From: Astropecten irregularis
Lineage: Eukaryota; Echinodermata; Asteroidea; Paxillosida; Astropectinidae
Length of the DNA stretch: 64,000 nt
Assembly (NCBI GenBank): GCA_963971285.1
Contig: OZ020246.1
Span: 19,327,217-19,391,216, forward strand
Reading direction: 5' to 3'
Part shown: positions 25,046-35,964 of the stretch, piece by piece
Layout of the letters: each line of letters opens with the position of its first letter
Numbering within the stretch: position 1 is the stretch's first letter
Notes under the pieces: generated by a model
What the model saw: the letters and a program-made list of their open reading frames with translations, nothing else
Databases searched by the model: none
What the model was told of the DNA's origin: nothing
Position numbers and translations under genes: made by a program

Positions 25046-26620
25046 ACATCATTCTGTATGGGCCAGATAATTTCCTTTAGGACAGAGAAGAAGTCTAGAT
25101 CTTTAAGTGATCGCATCCGACCTGGATAATTATTATGAGTTTGCTAGTGGGCGAGTAAACCGCTTAGTATACTGAGCCCGTGCCTCTCTACAGTTACTTC
25201 CTCCGCTCATTCTTGCAACAACTGTTATATATCGTGCCGAGTTTGTAACCGTGACGATTTTGTGTTTCTGTGCCACTGCGCGTGCGCAGGCAAGTAGGTA
25301 AACCCTTCTTTCTTTCTTTTCTTTTTTTTTTTTTTTGGGGGGACAGTTTGTCACTGCCTCACAAGAGTTTCATATTATACTATAAAGCTCAAATCCAGAG
25401 GTACGATCAAGGATCAATGTAACCCTCTGATTTAAAAGGATGATGCATTTAAGATCTGAAGTTTCCAAATTGTTTGAGTACTGCTCGATATTTTGGAAAA
25501 CCATCCTTAAATTATATGACGAAGACCCACTGTAGACCATACCTGTTTTAATTAGAAATTCAATTCAATTAGACGTTATAATGAATGGTGTTCATCTTGC
25601 AAGCTAATACGTATCTTGTTTTCATTCTGCCAAAATGTTATGGATCATTGTGCTTGCATTGATGCCAAACTGTATAGTTGAAATACTCGCTGTAATCTCA
25701 ACTATACACTCGCTAAAATGGACGGGGGCTCTAAGCAAAATAATTCTGCTTAGCTGAAAACAAATCTTGCTTAGATGTAGGTGGACGGTAGTTGGTACTG
25801 TTTTGTGCTGTACCAAGCAGACGAGAAGGATTAATTGTTTCTTCTTAATGCTCAGACATTGACAAATATTTGCCTATGGACTCAATATTGGCCAGCATGC
25901 CAGCTGCCCTTAATGCTGCAGTGATATGTCAAATTACCTTAACCTTGGACTTGGCCTAACCTTGGATGATAATTGACCAATTATGCAGGGAGTTTGCACT
26001 TTGGGTCATCAGCTTATTTCAAAAGTGGCGGTTTTTTACAAAATACATTCTTCCGGGAGATTTCCCGCCAATGCATGACAGGGTCTTAAATCAACCGTGT
26101 ATAGGCCTAGTATACAATGTCCCGTTTATTTATACACTAGTCACGTAAGATTTTGCGAAACATAATTTTCAGACGATGTCCATATTGTTTGAAACATACC
26201 GCCAACAAGACAGTCAAAAGGTTAACCCTGAAGGGGTCCCGGACCCCACGCCATGCCGACCGTACACGCGTTCGCCATGCGTTTCGTCCTGTGTGTGTAG
26301 GCTTATATACACCGTGCTGATGAAAGGGCGAATGAACGCAGTATCATCTCAGGATTGGTTCAATGCCTCACTGGACTCGACATCACACTCTAATGCGAAG
26401 CCCATCATTGCCATCATGATGATGATAAGAACGAAGGAGGGGGGGGGGGGAGAGAGACAAGAAAAAAAAAGCAGTACCAGGACAAATTGTGCACTTAGCG
26501 CATCACTCCTTCGAGGCGCGCGCGGCTATAGGCTGCGGCATCGGCTCGGTTCGGTTGGCTAGCCACGCCAATGAGATGTGACGGGCGCAATTGCAACGGT
26601 TAGCCACCAGGGGGAAAAAG

Positions 26621-26771
26621 GAGAGAGAGAGAGAGAGAATGATCAAGGAAGAAGAAAAGAAGAAACCTCCGTGAATTATCCTCATGCGAGCGTGTCATGC
26701 ACTCAGTTCAGCCGGCTCCATCACCCGCAAACCCCGGCCAACTGCAGCTAAGATCTCTCTCTCTCTCTCTC
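26621..26771. repeat. (GA)n and (CT)n microsatellites in inverted arrangement
   Basis: An uninterrupted GA run at 26621-26638 and a CT run at about 26754-26771 face each other 115 bp apart, so they could pair. The surrounding 26480-27400 is GC-rich and contains a TATAAAAA at 27039-27046, perhaps a regulatory region, but no transcript evidence can be read from the sequence. Confidence 0.7.
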
Positions 26772-27524
26772 CCAATGCACCCTGGTTGACGCTCCGGGGG
26801 GAGTATAGGCACAAGCAAAGCAAGGAAAGGGACGACTGAGACGTGCCATGCCAGAAGAGACGAGCTGACATGGCCCGGTTCCTGTTTCCGTTCAACATGA
26901 TCAACATGACTTCTATTCATAATGTCTTGGCTCCCGGGTGCTTGCATTTTTTCATCGCAAACGGATATATTCCCCTCCCGCTTAAAATATATATCCGCTG
27001 ATGTTAAAATTCCTCTTCGGAGAGCGTTGACGTAAGCCTATAAAAACAGGAGAAAAGGGGGGAACGAATCGGCCTTTCTGGTCATGTAGTAGAGTCGGCC
27101 TGTTATGTAGTGTTTTAAATACAATTTGCAAACTTCCCTAAGGTGGCAGGGCTAGTGATTAAAAAGAAAAGCGGGTACGGGTGCTCCAGCTAATCAGCAT
27201 CCTGCCCACAACGGAAGCAGAATTTGATAAAAGATGCGGCCGGCTTTGGCGAAGCAGAATTACCGCGGCCACGCCTCCGTCATCTAGAAGGCTTGGACTA
27301 GGACTAGGATGTTAGGAGTGTGATGGGGGAGGGGATAAAGCGAGAGAGAGGGGGAGGGGAAGGGGAAGTCAGTCTTGAGAGACATGCGTCAAGGTCTTCT
27401 TCACATGGCTGTTACAAATTGATCCAATTTTGATGCACGGGATTCGTCAGCTCTGCAGACGGTCGTCTGCTTACGACTCACACTGTATATGCCTTGATAC
27501 ACAGAACCCATGGATAAGAAAATC

Positions 27525-27666
27525 GAATGGGAGACTTTGAGAACCGGTCTTCAAGTCAACAGCGCACGCGCACGCAAGTTGTGAGCATGCGTTGTTTTGC
27601 GCCTGCGCTGTTGTGCATGCGCGTGCGCTGTTGACTTGAAGACCCGTTCTCAAAAGTCTCCCATTC
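27525..27666. repeat. Long near-perfect foldback (palindrome)
   Basis: A 142-bp inverted repeat. The left arm starts GAATGGGAGACTTTGAGAAC and continues CTTCAAGTCAACAGCGCACG; the right arm is its reverse complement, ending TCTCAAAAGTCTCCCATTC. Arms are about 50 bp with few mismatches, around a CpG-rich centre with GCATGCG words. It is likely a small MITE; no second copy is seen in the window. Confidence 0.85.
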
Positions 27667-28236
27667 AGGAATGTCTCCCCAGTGGGCCCGTGTAAATTGC
27701 AAGCAGTCCCTGCGAATTCATGCAAAATTTGCCAATTAAAGCGCGGAGAAAAAAAAAAAAAAAAAAAAAGTTGGCAAAATTAGCGCCCTCTATATACATC
27801 TCCGAACACAAACTCCGAAGCGTCAACGTGTGGGCACGTTCAGTAATTTATTATTGATGTGGATTATTACTTGTACTCGATATTGATTGATCTAGCTTCG
27901 TGACTTTACTAACCGTCATCAGCAAGAAATTGTTTCTGGCATGCCCTTAATGCAATGATATTAATGTCACCGGTTTGCAAGGAAGCTTGGCTCGAGCGCA
28001 TGCGTACTTGCCGCAGCATTGAGGCAGGAATCGTTGTTCAGAGCTTGTATAATCTTTTTGTTTTCAAGTTACTTATTGCATATTCCCACGGTTAATGTAG
28101 CATTATAAAATGTTGACCGTAAAGACTCGTAAGCTAATTAAGGATCGAGGGTGCGCCCTCTATCGTTCAAAATCAACCGAAGAACATCCAGTGATTGAAA
28201 AACGACATTTCCAACGTCGAGTGACGCCTATCGTTA

Positions 28237-28439
28237 TCACAGGACGCTAAAAAAACTCTCAACCATTGATAAATTTTCTCATGGTTGCGAAATCTTACAA
28301 AAGTGCATTTAATCATGTGAAAGGACACCAATGCTTGAGAGTGACCCATGTCCCTGGTGAATCCTTGAGAGATTTTGATCGAGGTCCAGACCCATGAGAG
28401 AATTTCTCAATGGTTGAGAGTTATTTTAACGTCGTGTGA
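28237..28439. mobile_element. Foldback MITE with CTCTCAACCATTGA arms
   Basis: The left arm contains AACTCTCAACCATTGATAAA and TCTCATGG; the right arm contains CCATGAGAGAATTTCTCAAT and GGTTGAGAGTT. Outer ends TCACAGGACGCTAAAA and TTTTAACGTCGTGTGA also match in inverted form. About 203 bp, no ORF. Confidence 0.8.
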
Positions 28440-28883
28440 AAAGGCTTTAAGACAACTCGTTTAATCATCCCTTTAAGATTCTGTAACCCCAAAAAGTGAT
28501 ACCAAATTACGTTAAAGATGTCTGTGTTACAGTGCAGTATAATTATGTACTTAACTCTGATCTATGTTGTTGTAACCGTGAACTAACCATGTTTCCTCAC
28601 CGTGAAAGAAATGGTTTTGGGAAATGGTATGTGTACGATGAGTCAATTGATACAGGCCTAGTGACAAATAGTATCTCCATTAAGTCTGTATCCTACAAAT
28701 TCCAATAAAATTCCAAAGAAGGCTTTAAAGGATTCAGGAAGGTAACTAAGAGGTAGACGAAGTGCACAGTCTAGTTAATAACCACAAAAGAAACTGACTG
28801 GATTAATTTTAAAACATTGAAAAATGAACGAAGAAAAGATTGACGTGAGCTGTCGATTGGTTTGGCAGCCAAACGAGGATAGA

Positions 28884-29015
28884 TAATTGACTATTAGGGA
28901 AACCACCAACATAGGGCTCGATAGCTCTGTTGGTAGAGCACCTGCATAGTATTCCGAAAGTCGCTGATTCGAATCCCGCTCCAGTCAATTTTCTTCTGTC
29001 CATTTTTGTTCAATG
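28884..29015 (+). mobile_element. tRNA-derived SINE, copy 1
   Basis: The tRNA-like body at 28915-28986 has a 7-bp acceptor with one mismatch (GGCTCGA against TCCAGTC), a perfect D stem (GCTC/GAGC), and a T arm around GATTCGAATCCCGC. The upstream flank GATAATTGAC.ATTAGGGA.ACCACCAAC is shared with the second copy at 30957, so the repeat unit is longer than a tRNA. A mobile SINE rather than a tRNA gene is the better reading. Confidence 0.7.
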
Positions 29016-29130
29016 TCTTGAATGTCAAACCAATCGGTAATTTCCAAAAAGCGATGGGCCCCAACCTTTTCAAAACTTCCTACATTATATTTTGAGCAGA
29101 ATATTTACTACACATTTTAACGAAATTTCA

Positions 29131-29568
29131 TGATATATAAATCATCACAGATTTCACTATTAAGCGGGACCATTTCAGTCTTAAAAATACATGATCTCTG
29201 ATCTAGACTGGCAAAAAAAGACTCGTGTAACTGGAAATTTCCTCAAATTGCCCTACAAAATAATTTGCGGGCAGATGGAGAAGATCGTGCTCAGAATGTA
29301 CCATTTTCTCGCTACCATATTGAAATACAGTATAGAACGGTATTGCACAATATATAATCATTACATCAGATTTCACTAAGCAGGGCGATCTCAGGGTTAA
29401 AACCACATGATGTCTGATCTAGACTGATATAAAAAGACTGTAACTGACGTGTAACTGAAATTTTTCTCAGTTTGCCCTTAGAAATGTGCAGGCAGATGGA
29501 GAAGATCGTGCTTGAGAATCGGTACCATTTTCACTGCGCGCTGCCATATTGAAATACTCATACAACGC
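29131..29568 (+). repeat. Tandem duplication, two units of about 219 bp
   Basis: Unit 1 (29131-29349) and unit 2 (29350-29568) share CAGATTTCACTA, CTGATCTAGACTG, GCAGATGGAGAAGATCGTGC, GTACCATTTTC and CCATATTGAAATAC in the same order and spacing. Identity is partial, so the duplication is old. No function is visible. Confidence 0.8.
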
Positions 29569-29576
29569 GTATTTTA

Positions 29577-29674
29577 ACAATACACGGGTTTACACTTCCA
29601 AAAAAGCGCATGCGTGATAGTGCCTCGTTTCGAAGTCGCGATCAAAACCGCCGAAGTGTAAACCCGTGTATTGT
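29577..29674. mobile_element. MITE family G, copy 2
   Basis: A 98-bp element with 22-bp perfect terminal inverted repeats starting ACAATACACGGGTTTACACT on both ends. The interior GCATGCGTGATAGTGCCTCG and GATCAAAACCG match G1 and G3. It is the best-preserved member in the window. Confidence 0.9.
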
Positions 29675-29680
29675 CTTCGA

Positions 29681-29786
29681 CAATGGATGGGCTTACACTT
29701 CGGAAAGTGCGCATGAGTGGAAGTGCTTCGTTTTGAAGTTGCGATGAAAATCTAAGATGGCTGCCATGGTGTAAACCCGTGTATGG
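29681..29786. mobile_element. MITE family G, copy 3 (abutting copy 2)
   Basis: The left end GGATGGGCTTACACTTCGG is degraded. The right end GGTGTAAACCCGTGTATGG is intact. The interior GTTGCGATGAAAATCTAAGA is shared with G1. It lies a few bases from G2. Confidence 0.8.
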
Positions 29787-29789
29787 CCC

Positions 29790-30010
29790 CATGCACAAAC
29801 CTATGCACCAAGGCTGGGAACTTGACCGCATGTTACTGACTATGCCAAACATAATCAATGACCGTTTCATGTCACAACTCATGTTGGCCCACGCAATCTC
29901 TACGGGCTTGCCTATAGTGTGGCATGAAACAGTCTTTAATATGTTTGGCATATAGTCAGTGACATGCGGTCGAGTTCCCAGGCTTCGTAATATGGTTTGT
30001 ACACGGGCTC
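29790..30010. mobile_element. Foldback MITE H
   Basis: Arms of about 70 bp: left AGGCTGGGAACTTGACCGCA, then TGTTACTGACTATGCCAAAC; right GTTTGGCATATAGTCAGTGA, then CATGCGGTCGAGTTCCCAGG. The outer right end GGTTTGTACACGGGCTC is inverted against CCCGTGTATGG...CAAACC on the left, where it meets G3. Total length about 220 bp, no ORF. Confidence 0.8.
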
Positions 30011-30159
30011 ATTAAAAGCGGGTGAGGTTTTTTTTTTTTTAGAGTGCACCAACGTATTAAGTCTTCAACAATTCTTTGCATTTTCGAACTGACATGCGAC
30101 AAATTTGTCGAAATTGCAACCCCCAAAATAATCGTAAGTACCAGTGAAGTACCACTTGC

Positions 30160-30351
30160 TCAACTTTTAAAAGATCAAAAAGATTTTCGCTCGTTGTTTT
30201 ACTAATTTCTGGATAAATGCATCATTTCAGGCGGGAAAATGTTAACAGTATAGGTTTCTACCACCACCATCTTCATACCCTGAAAGCTATATAGGTAAAT
30301 CTGTGAACATTTCTGTTTCGGTGTCTTACCAAAGTATGATACTACCTTTAA
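30160..30351 (-). mobile_element. MITE family C, copy 4 (reverse, partial)
   Basis: On the - strand it starts AAAGGTAGTATCATACTTTG, then GTAAGACACCGAAACAGAAA and TGTTCACAGATTTACC. Only about the first half of the element remains. Confidence 0.75.
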
Positions 30352-30956
30352 CCGAACTTCGACTCAGTGGACGTCGCCATGGCTGGGGCCGTCGCCTGTC
30401 TTTATACAGTATATACTGATGTATTGGTACTCTGGTCATATTCATGTCACCTTAGAAGCGCGTGAGACGCCTTTATAATTGAACTTCCATACCATGCACC
30501 ATTGTTTGAATGTCCATGCTCCTTATACGTGGTATACTCAATCGGTATGACGTCTTGTACATCAGTCTTCTTAAGCGCTCTTATGCAATCACAAAATGGT
30601 CTGTATAACAGAGTAATACTTTCGAGTTTACCCTCTGAATCCAGCCAGTTTGGCCGGTCTAGTTGGTAAGACTTAAAACAGATAGACGGGGTCGAATCCA
30701 AACAAGCGCATAATTTTTCGTTGGCTTCCCATGCAGAGACTGACTGAGTTCTTTGCATCATCGACAATGGTGTGGAATTTTGCAACCACTCCGAAGGAAT
30801 CAAAGGAGTATATCTCTCAAATCATCGCCTCTCGACAACATATTTGTAAACAAAAGTGTTTGTCTAGAGAGGGCGCTTCATTAGACGCCATCTTTGTGGC
30901 ACCAGTACATTTCAAAAACAAATTCGAAGGAAATGAATTAGTATGCCAAACGAACA

Positions 30957-31075
30957 AAGATAATTGACAATTAGGGACACCACCAACGTAGGGCTGGATA
31001 GCTCAGTTGGTAGTGCGCATGTACGGGCCGGGAAGTGCCGGTTCAAATCCCGCTCCAGTTAATTGTTCTTTGTTC
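30957..31075 (+). mobile_element. tRNA-derived SINE, copy 2
   Basis: The tRNA-like body at 30992-31060 has a full 7-bp acceptor with two G-U pairs (GGCTGGA against TCCAGTT), A box TAGCTCAGTTGGTAG and a T arm with B box GGTTCAAATCC. It shares the 5' flank (AATTGACAATTAGGGACACC) and the start of the 3' flank (AATTNTTCT) with copy 1 at 28884. It could retain pol III promoter activity, but the matching flanks argue for a SINE. Confidence 0.7.
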
Positions 31076-32404
31076 ACCTTTCAACGAATGAAGTTTACAA
31101 ATTTAGAAAGCAATTCGAAAATGACAATTTACACAATGTATACGTTGTAGTGCACCATTTTAACGTTAAAGACAATATAGCTTAATGCTATGATGTGGTC
31201 CACCCACAAAGATGGCGTCATTAGAGCGCCCCCATACGGTCAGAAATGTGGCCATTACCGGGCATCTATATTCGACAATATCAATAGATACTGTAGATTG
31301 GACGCTGTTGCAAGTTAATAGTTTTTGAAGGCTGTATCAAATCAATTATCTTTATCAAAAGCACTGTGAGTACGATGCGAAGGGCATAGGGGCCAGCTAG
31401 TAGCTCAGGGGACACAAAGCGCACTCCGGACTAAACTTGACTCTCTTCAACTATAGTCTCCATAACAGCGCCTCCATTAAAGTCGAATCACCGATGAGGC
31501 CAAGAATTAGAATGCGTATACTGAAAGCGAGCGGACCGGGAAAGGAGATCGCGGGTCTTTCCCAGGGGGGATCGGGCGAAGAAGACGGAACCACGGCCTC
31601 GATCGTCATCTGGACATGCACGGTCACTCAGCCGTACGAGACTAACCGGGGAACCAGGACCTTGCGAGGCGAAGCACCCTCGGCTATGATGGACGTCTGG
31701 ATAGGTCACAAAATGTCAACATTGCTTGATCATATCCCTGCCCGGTCCGAATTAGTTTGTCTTGAACGGTATACACTTGATCGCCGGCCAATGTCGGATG
31801 GATCTCCACGGTCCATGCAACTCAAAGCCTTCTAGGGGAACTTAACACAAACTTCTGAGAATCATCTTCAAAGGTTCTTGAACGAAAAGTCAACAAGTCC
31901 TGCGACAGCCATGTCAGAATTATCGGAGGACAGACCTCTGGAGCTTTGTCGACATTGGATTTGATTAAATACTATACCATGGTAGTAAGAGAAACCCAAA
32001 AGGTAAACCATGGTGTTGAATCGCGTCATCTTGGGACGGACGCGCCGATGTAATGTAATATTTCCGGGAAAACTTAAAAACTTGAGAAGTGGAAGGGAAG
32101 ATGTGACTCCGAGAGCGGTGATCTGCCAGGGTTAGCTGACAATGAAATTACCGTCCAGCGAGGCTTTAAGGGTCAGACAAGGTCGTCCAGCAATCCTCCT
32201 AAAGTGAACTGAAAGTTATGCGTGATAACAAGAAACATCATAGATAATACCAGATTGATTGTAGTGAGATCATTGGCTATCTCGGAAAGCTGGACTGTTG
32301 CTTCACACTGGCTTAATTGTATAGTCAGAGACAGGCGACGCGCGGTGGAACTCAAGCACTTTCTCATTGCTCAGTAAACCGAATGCAAGAAAACGAATTT
32401 TGCC

Positions 32405-32740
32405 AAGACTGTTTAATAATAACTAATAACTGGTATTTATAAAGCGCCTTTACAGGAGATCAAAGCGCTGTACAGAGAGTATAGACAAACAATAAGACAT
32501 AGACAGGGGTTATGGGAACAAATATGATTTAAGCCGTTTCCTAAAAACAGTGACAGAGGGAGAATTCCTGATGTTTATAGGGACAGAGTTCCACAGTTTG
32601 GGACTGTTTGAATCCCAAGAAGTATAGTTTAACTTCGTTATGATTCGTCTGTGCTTGTCATCCAGCGGTTTCAAACCGACTGGAAATGCGTCCACATTGA
32701 CCCCGAGGTCACCCCTCCCCCTCATTTTGTCTTATGGGAT
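32405..32740 (-). mobile_element. 3' end of a non-LTR retrotransposon (CR1/L2-like), truncated
   Basis: On the - strand, 32725-32510 translates to a C-terminal fragment including SPKLWNSVPINIRNSPSVTV and then FRKRLKSYLF before TAA. This is the typical end of the ORF2 (endonuclease/reverse transcriptase) protein of CR1/L2/jockey-type elements: LWNS-P-IR followed by F-LK-LF. Downstream on the same strand comes AAAGCGCTTTATAAATA-type 3' UTR (seen as TATTTATAAAGCGCCTTTAC on the + strand near 32434) and a short TTATTATTA tail region, as such elements have. Endonuclease and catalytic RT domains are absent, so this is a dead 5'-truncated copy. Confidence 0.75.
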
Positions 32741-33237
32741 TTCTCGCAAGATCTCGTGAAAGAGTGAACTCACACGAGAATTGCGATCCTCCTATCATTA
32801 ATAAAGACCATTTTAAAATAAGTTAAAAGTCTTACGATCGACTATCCCGCCCACCTAAGGTTTAAAAACCCAAACTTGAACTAAGACGGATGTATCCATA
32901 AACGTGTTTTGCCTTCACATTCAAGTTGTTTTTGCAATCATGAATGTTGTAAATTAAAGTACTTTCCCTCGTCAAAATATTCCTCCTCCAATGGTCCTAT
33001 TTAAGTCTAGTCCTCTTTCAAGCTCAGACCTGATGATGATCATGCGCCGACGAAAAAAATTATCTATTTCCCCACAGGTAACAGCACGGCGTAAAGGCCC
33101 TTCGGGTTAAAATGTGTGTGTTATTTTATTCGTTCAACCCGCATTCCACTTCCAGATGTTTAATTAGGCCCAAGTGCCATCTACAAAAGTTGGTATCATC
33201 ATCAGCAAAGTACCAGCGATGAACTAACTAAAAAATA

Positions 33238-33256
33238 AATACACACACACACACAT
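33238..33256 (+). repeat. (CA)n microsatellite
   Basis: About eight consecutive AC units. Poly-T runs of 9 to about 23 bases occur at 33804-33812 and 33895-33917. Confidence 0.9.
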
Positions 33257-34258
33257 CACAACAAAAAGTTCAAGGATAGATGTCACAATAGACCGACCTC
33301 ACAAAACCTAGCTCTTAGGCCCTAAGGCTGTGGCTCACCTACTATACCCCTCAATGCATATCACATGGCATTGTCTCATATCAGCTATATAGTTCGTATA
33401 TATATACAGACAGACTGTCCAATCACAACCCCCTGTCGTTTGACGATCCCCTAGGCTATTCATCATTAACATTTCCCAGCCTCGTATCCAGGGGGCTGGC
33501 GCTTGAATAAATAAAAAAGGTATTATAATGGAATACATCGGTGGCCATGTTGTTTTGCATGGGAAAGAGAGCAGTCTTTTCAAATCATGCAGTTTTTCAT
33601 TTTTCTAGTGGCCTGAAACAGTGCAGTTATAAATCTCATCAAAATTCTGTATTCAAGTTAAGGAGAAAATGTTGGTTGAATTGTTTCATTTAATTTTTGC
33701 TGCAATAGTTTATGTTGATGTTCATGCAGATGTTTTTGGGGGGCGAAGTCGGGTGTAGTTTTCTGACTAATGACAGGATTTCCGACAAAAGTTGTGTGGG
33801 TTTTTTTTCTGCCACTACTAAATTCTGTTACCATTTCTTAAAATATCTTTCAGTACACAGCAATCAATATGATACTTTTTTCCTTTTTGTTTCGTTTTTT
33901 TTTTTTTTTTTTTTTTACTTCTTGCACTTGACTTCTCAATAGGTTTATAATTGCAGCCAATTATCGCTTGTTGATTCTCCAGGTATGCAGTATTCCCTTA
34001 GGTATGACCACAGAGCTACAATCAGACGGGGTGACATATGTTGACAACCATTAATGCTATCTTGCAAAGTAATGAGTTATTAGCGTGTATGGGATATATG
34101 CATATACAGTTAAGATTCAGGACAGCTGATGGTCTGTATATAGGTCTATATGTTTCAGTTCAAGTGATATATCCATCAACTCTTGTTTGTTTAAGCTGAA
34201 AAATAATGATGATTCGTTGCTAGTGCGCATGCGCAGTAGTGTCGATCAACCAGTCTGT

Positions 34259-34523
34259 GGGCGTTTACGAAACGGAGGCTCAGGCTCCGGCTCCATTTCT
34301 TGAAACCATTCTGAAATAACTGGTATCAAAATAGAGGCTTTTGGCTGCGGTTCTGAAGTAGATTCTCTGGTTTGAAAATGAAAACAGAGTTTCTGCTTCA
34401 GTGAAAAAAACTCACAACCTATATTTTTAGCATATATGGATGACAGAGCTGGAGCCTGAGCCTAAGCCTCTAGCAGTGTTTCGAGCTGGAGCCTGAGCTT
34501 AAGCCTCTGTTTTGTAAACGCCC
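34259..34523 (-). mobile_element. MITE family A, copy 3 (reverse, terminally duplicated end)
   Basis: Left end GGGCGTTTACGAAACGGAGG, then CTCAGGCTCCGGCTCC; right end CTCTGTTTTGTAAACGCCC. The core TTTTGGCTGCGGTTCTGAAG is the reverse complement of the other copies. The right terminus carries two similar GAGCTGGAGCCTGAGC blocks about 45 bp apart, a local duplication of the TIR. Confidence 0.85.
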
Positions 34524-35788
34524 TATGTGAATATTCACATGCCATGACGGGAGGCGATTGAATTTATGAAGTCAACATTGCACCATCAATCCCCCAAACT
34601 GGTCCTTTTCAGTTGAAATAAATTTCAGTCTCTGGTTTCATTCACTCAAAGCCAGTTGACTTTCAAAAAGGGTATGTTTCCGACATCATTATTTTCTACT
34701 TCGATGATTTTAAACCTGCTGGTGGAAATCAATTTCACATTAATAAATTTGACAGATATTTTGTTAAAGCTTTGAATCAAAAAGGCCGCTGCCGTCTTGC
34801 CCATGATCATCAATTAATTATGTTGACTCGGTGCTGATGTTTCGACAGGGCCGACATTCAGTGTCATTTTTAAAAAATAATTTATCATGAACTAATTTCG
34901 ATCGAGCTCCCATTCTGGCCATCTATTATACTACTGGTAATTGATACAGATGCCATGCAGACACAGACTAATACATGTCCTTTCTGCGCGTTTTGTAAGA
35001 AGTCTAGAATATCCTCGGGCTCAAACTCTTGCCGAAATGAAATAAAGCAACCCGAAATTATAGATACAACCCGGCACAAAGAATTCACGGGGGCGCTATG
35101 CAGAAAAAAAGGGGGGATAAGTTGCGAGCCTCCCTAGTTCGCTGTCGGGTACGAGGTAAAGGTAGAGACTGAGTGAGTGAGCGATAAAAAAAAATGCCGG
35201 ACAAGCGAAAGCTTTCTTTTGGTCTATCCTTTAACGGAGCTCGCCTGAGGCCAAATCCGCTGTGAAATATTCAAGCCCTTAAACATCCCTGGCCTGTACA
35301 GTGAGTGACTCGGACCCGCAGTAAGCCCCGCAGGCATCAATCAAGCGCAGAGAAGAAGAAGCATTGAAGCAATGAATGGAGCACGGCCTCATAAGCACGG
35401 TTCCCACCGCCATAGTCTCTACACGTCCATGGAAGCCAGCTCTCTCTGGACTTCATGCAGACCGTGCATCTACCAGTCTACGCCCGTCACCGTAAGGGGA
35501 CAGTGCCTGCCTCGTTTACGGTCCTCCGGAGAGCGCACCAATCCCTCCAACATCCTGTTTCTCTCCTGTAAGGCACGTCCAACCTGTCTGGTTTTTTTTT
35601 TTTTTTTTGCAAAGAGACAAAATCAAAAGGAACTCGAAGGGGAAAAATATTCGTCACCGACCAACCCTTTACCTCCGGACTGTAAGCCTATACACTTTAA
35701 TATAAGCAACAACTGCAGTGTGTATTGTTGTTTGGCCGTAAGAAAAGGAACAGGCATACCCGGAGGCAACTTGAGTAATTATGTCACA
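34524..35788. other. Intergenic stretch, becoming GC-rich rightward
   Basis: No gene recognised. From about 35100 the composition becomes GC- and CpG-richer toward the promoter-like segment at 35789. A frame at 35372-35803 is open but interrupted in composition by a run of 17 T (35591-35607) and has no family resemblance. Confidence 0.45.
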
Positions 35789-35964
35789 TCTCGCGAGGTT
35801 TGAATAGCGCGTGATGCCCGCCAGCACTTTCCATCGCCACTGGCGCACTGTTTTCACCGTCGCCATCGTTCCACTCGCCTCGCACGGCAGTTTTTGCACC
35901 GATTCCATCCAGTTTACCATGGTTTTCGGAGCCTGAGAGTGCTAGAACGTGGATCAAGCGAAAG
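35789..35964 (+). promoter_or_regulatory. Candidate promoter and 5' UTR exon, possibly of the KCTD gene
   Basis: TCTCGCGAGG at 35789-35798 resembles the TCTCGCGAGA core-promoter element of animal housekeeping promoters. The following CpG-rich sequence ends in CGAAAG/GTAAGTG, an excellent donor with GT at 35965-35966. The KCTD coding exon has a good acceptor at 44620 and an in-frame stop just before its ATG, so it needs an upstream non-coding exon; this is the best-looking candidate in the preceding 10 kb. The link is inferred and would imply an 8.7-kb first intron. Confidence 0.35.

Larger units (their letters stand above)
18763..26620. other. Intergenic stretch, no recognised gene
   Basis: Contains MITEs G1 (20669-20771), D2 (21301-21503) and C3 (24692-25045), a tRNA-like fragment (24266-24340), a GC-rich patch with CCCGGGCCCGGG around 22020-22110 and a 14-base C run at 23338-23351. 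Short frames on both strands match nothing I recognise. A CTCF-like GCGCCCTCTGG sits near 19945-19955. Confidence 0.5.
26772..34258. other. Repeat-dense intergenic stretch
   Basis: No host gene is recognised. It holds foldbacks at 27525-27666, 28237-28439 and 29790-30010, family G copies, a 219-bp tandem duplication (29131-29568), two related SINEs (28884-29015, 30957-31075), C4 (30160-30351), a retrotransposon tail (32405-32740), a CA microsatellite (33238-33256) and poly-T runs. A frame at 31437-31835 is open for 132 codons but matches nothing. Confidence 0.5.

Noticed and set aside
28915..28986. Functional tRNA gene
   Set aside because: One acceptor mismatch, a weak anticodon stem and flanks shared with a second copy at 30957 favour a SINE.
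31437..31835. 132-codon + strand frame
   Set aside because: No family resemblance. The antisense frame is also open over part of it, and there are no convincing flanking splice signals.
32510..32725. Host gene on the - strand
   Set aside because: The L-W-N-S-x-P-x-x-I-R and F-x-x-R-L-K-x-x-L-F pattern is the tail of a non-LTR retrotransposon ORF2, and the typical 3' UTR follows it.
35372..35803. 143-codon + strand frame
   Set aside because: It reads through a run of 17 T giving poly-Phe and no conserved motif. The region is better explained as promoter-proximal non-coding DNA.
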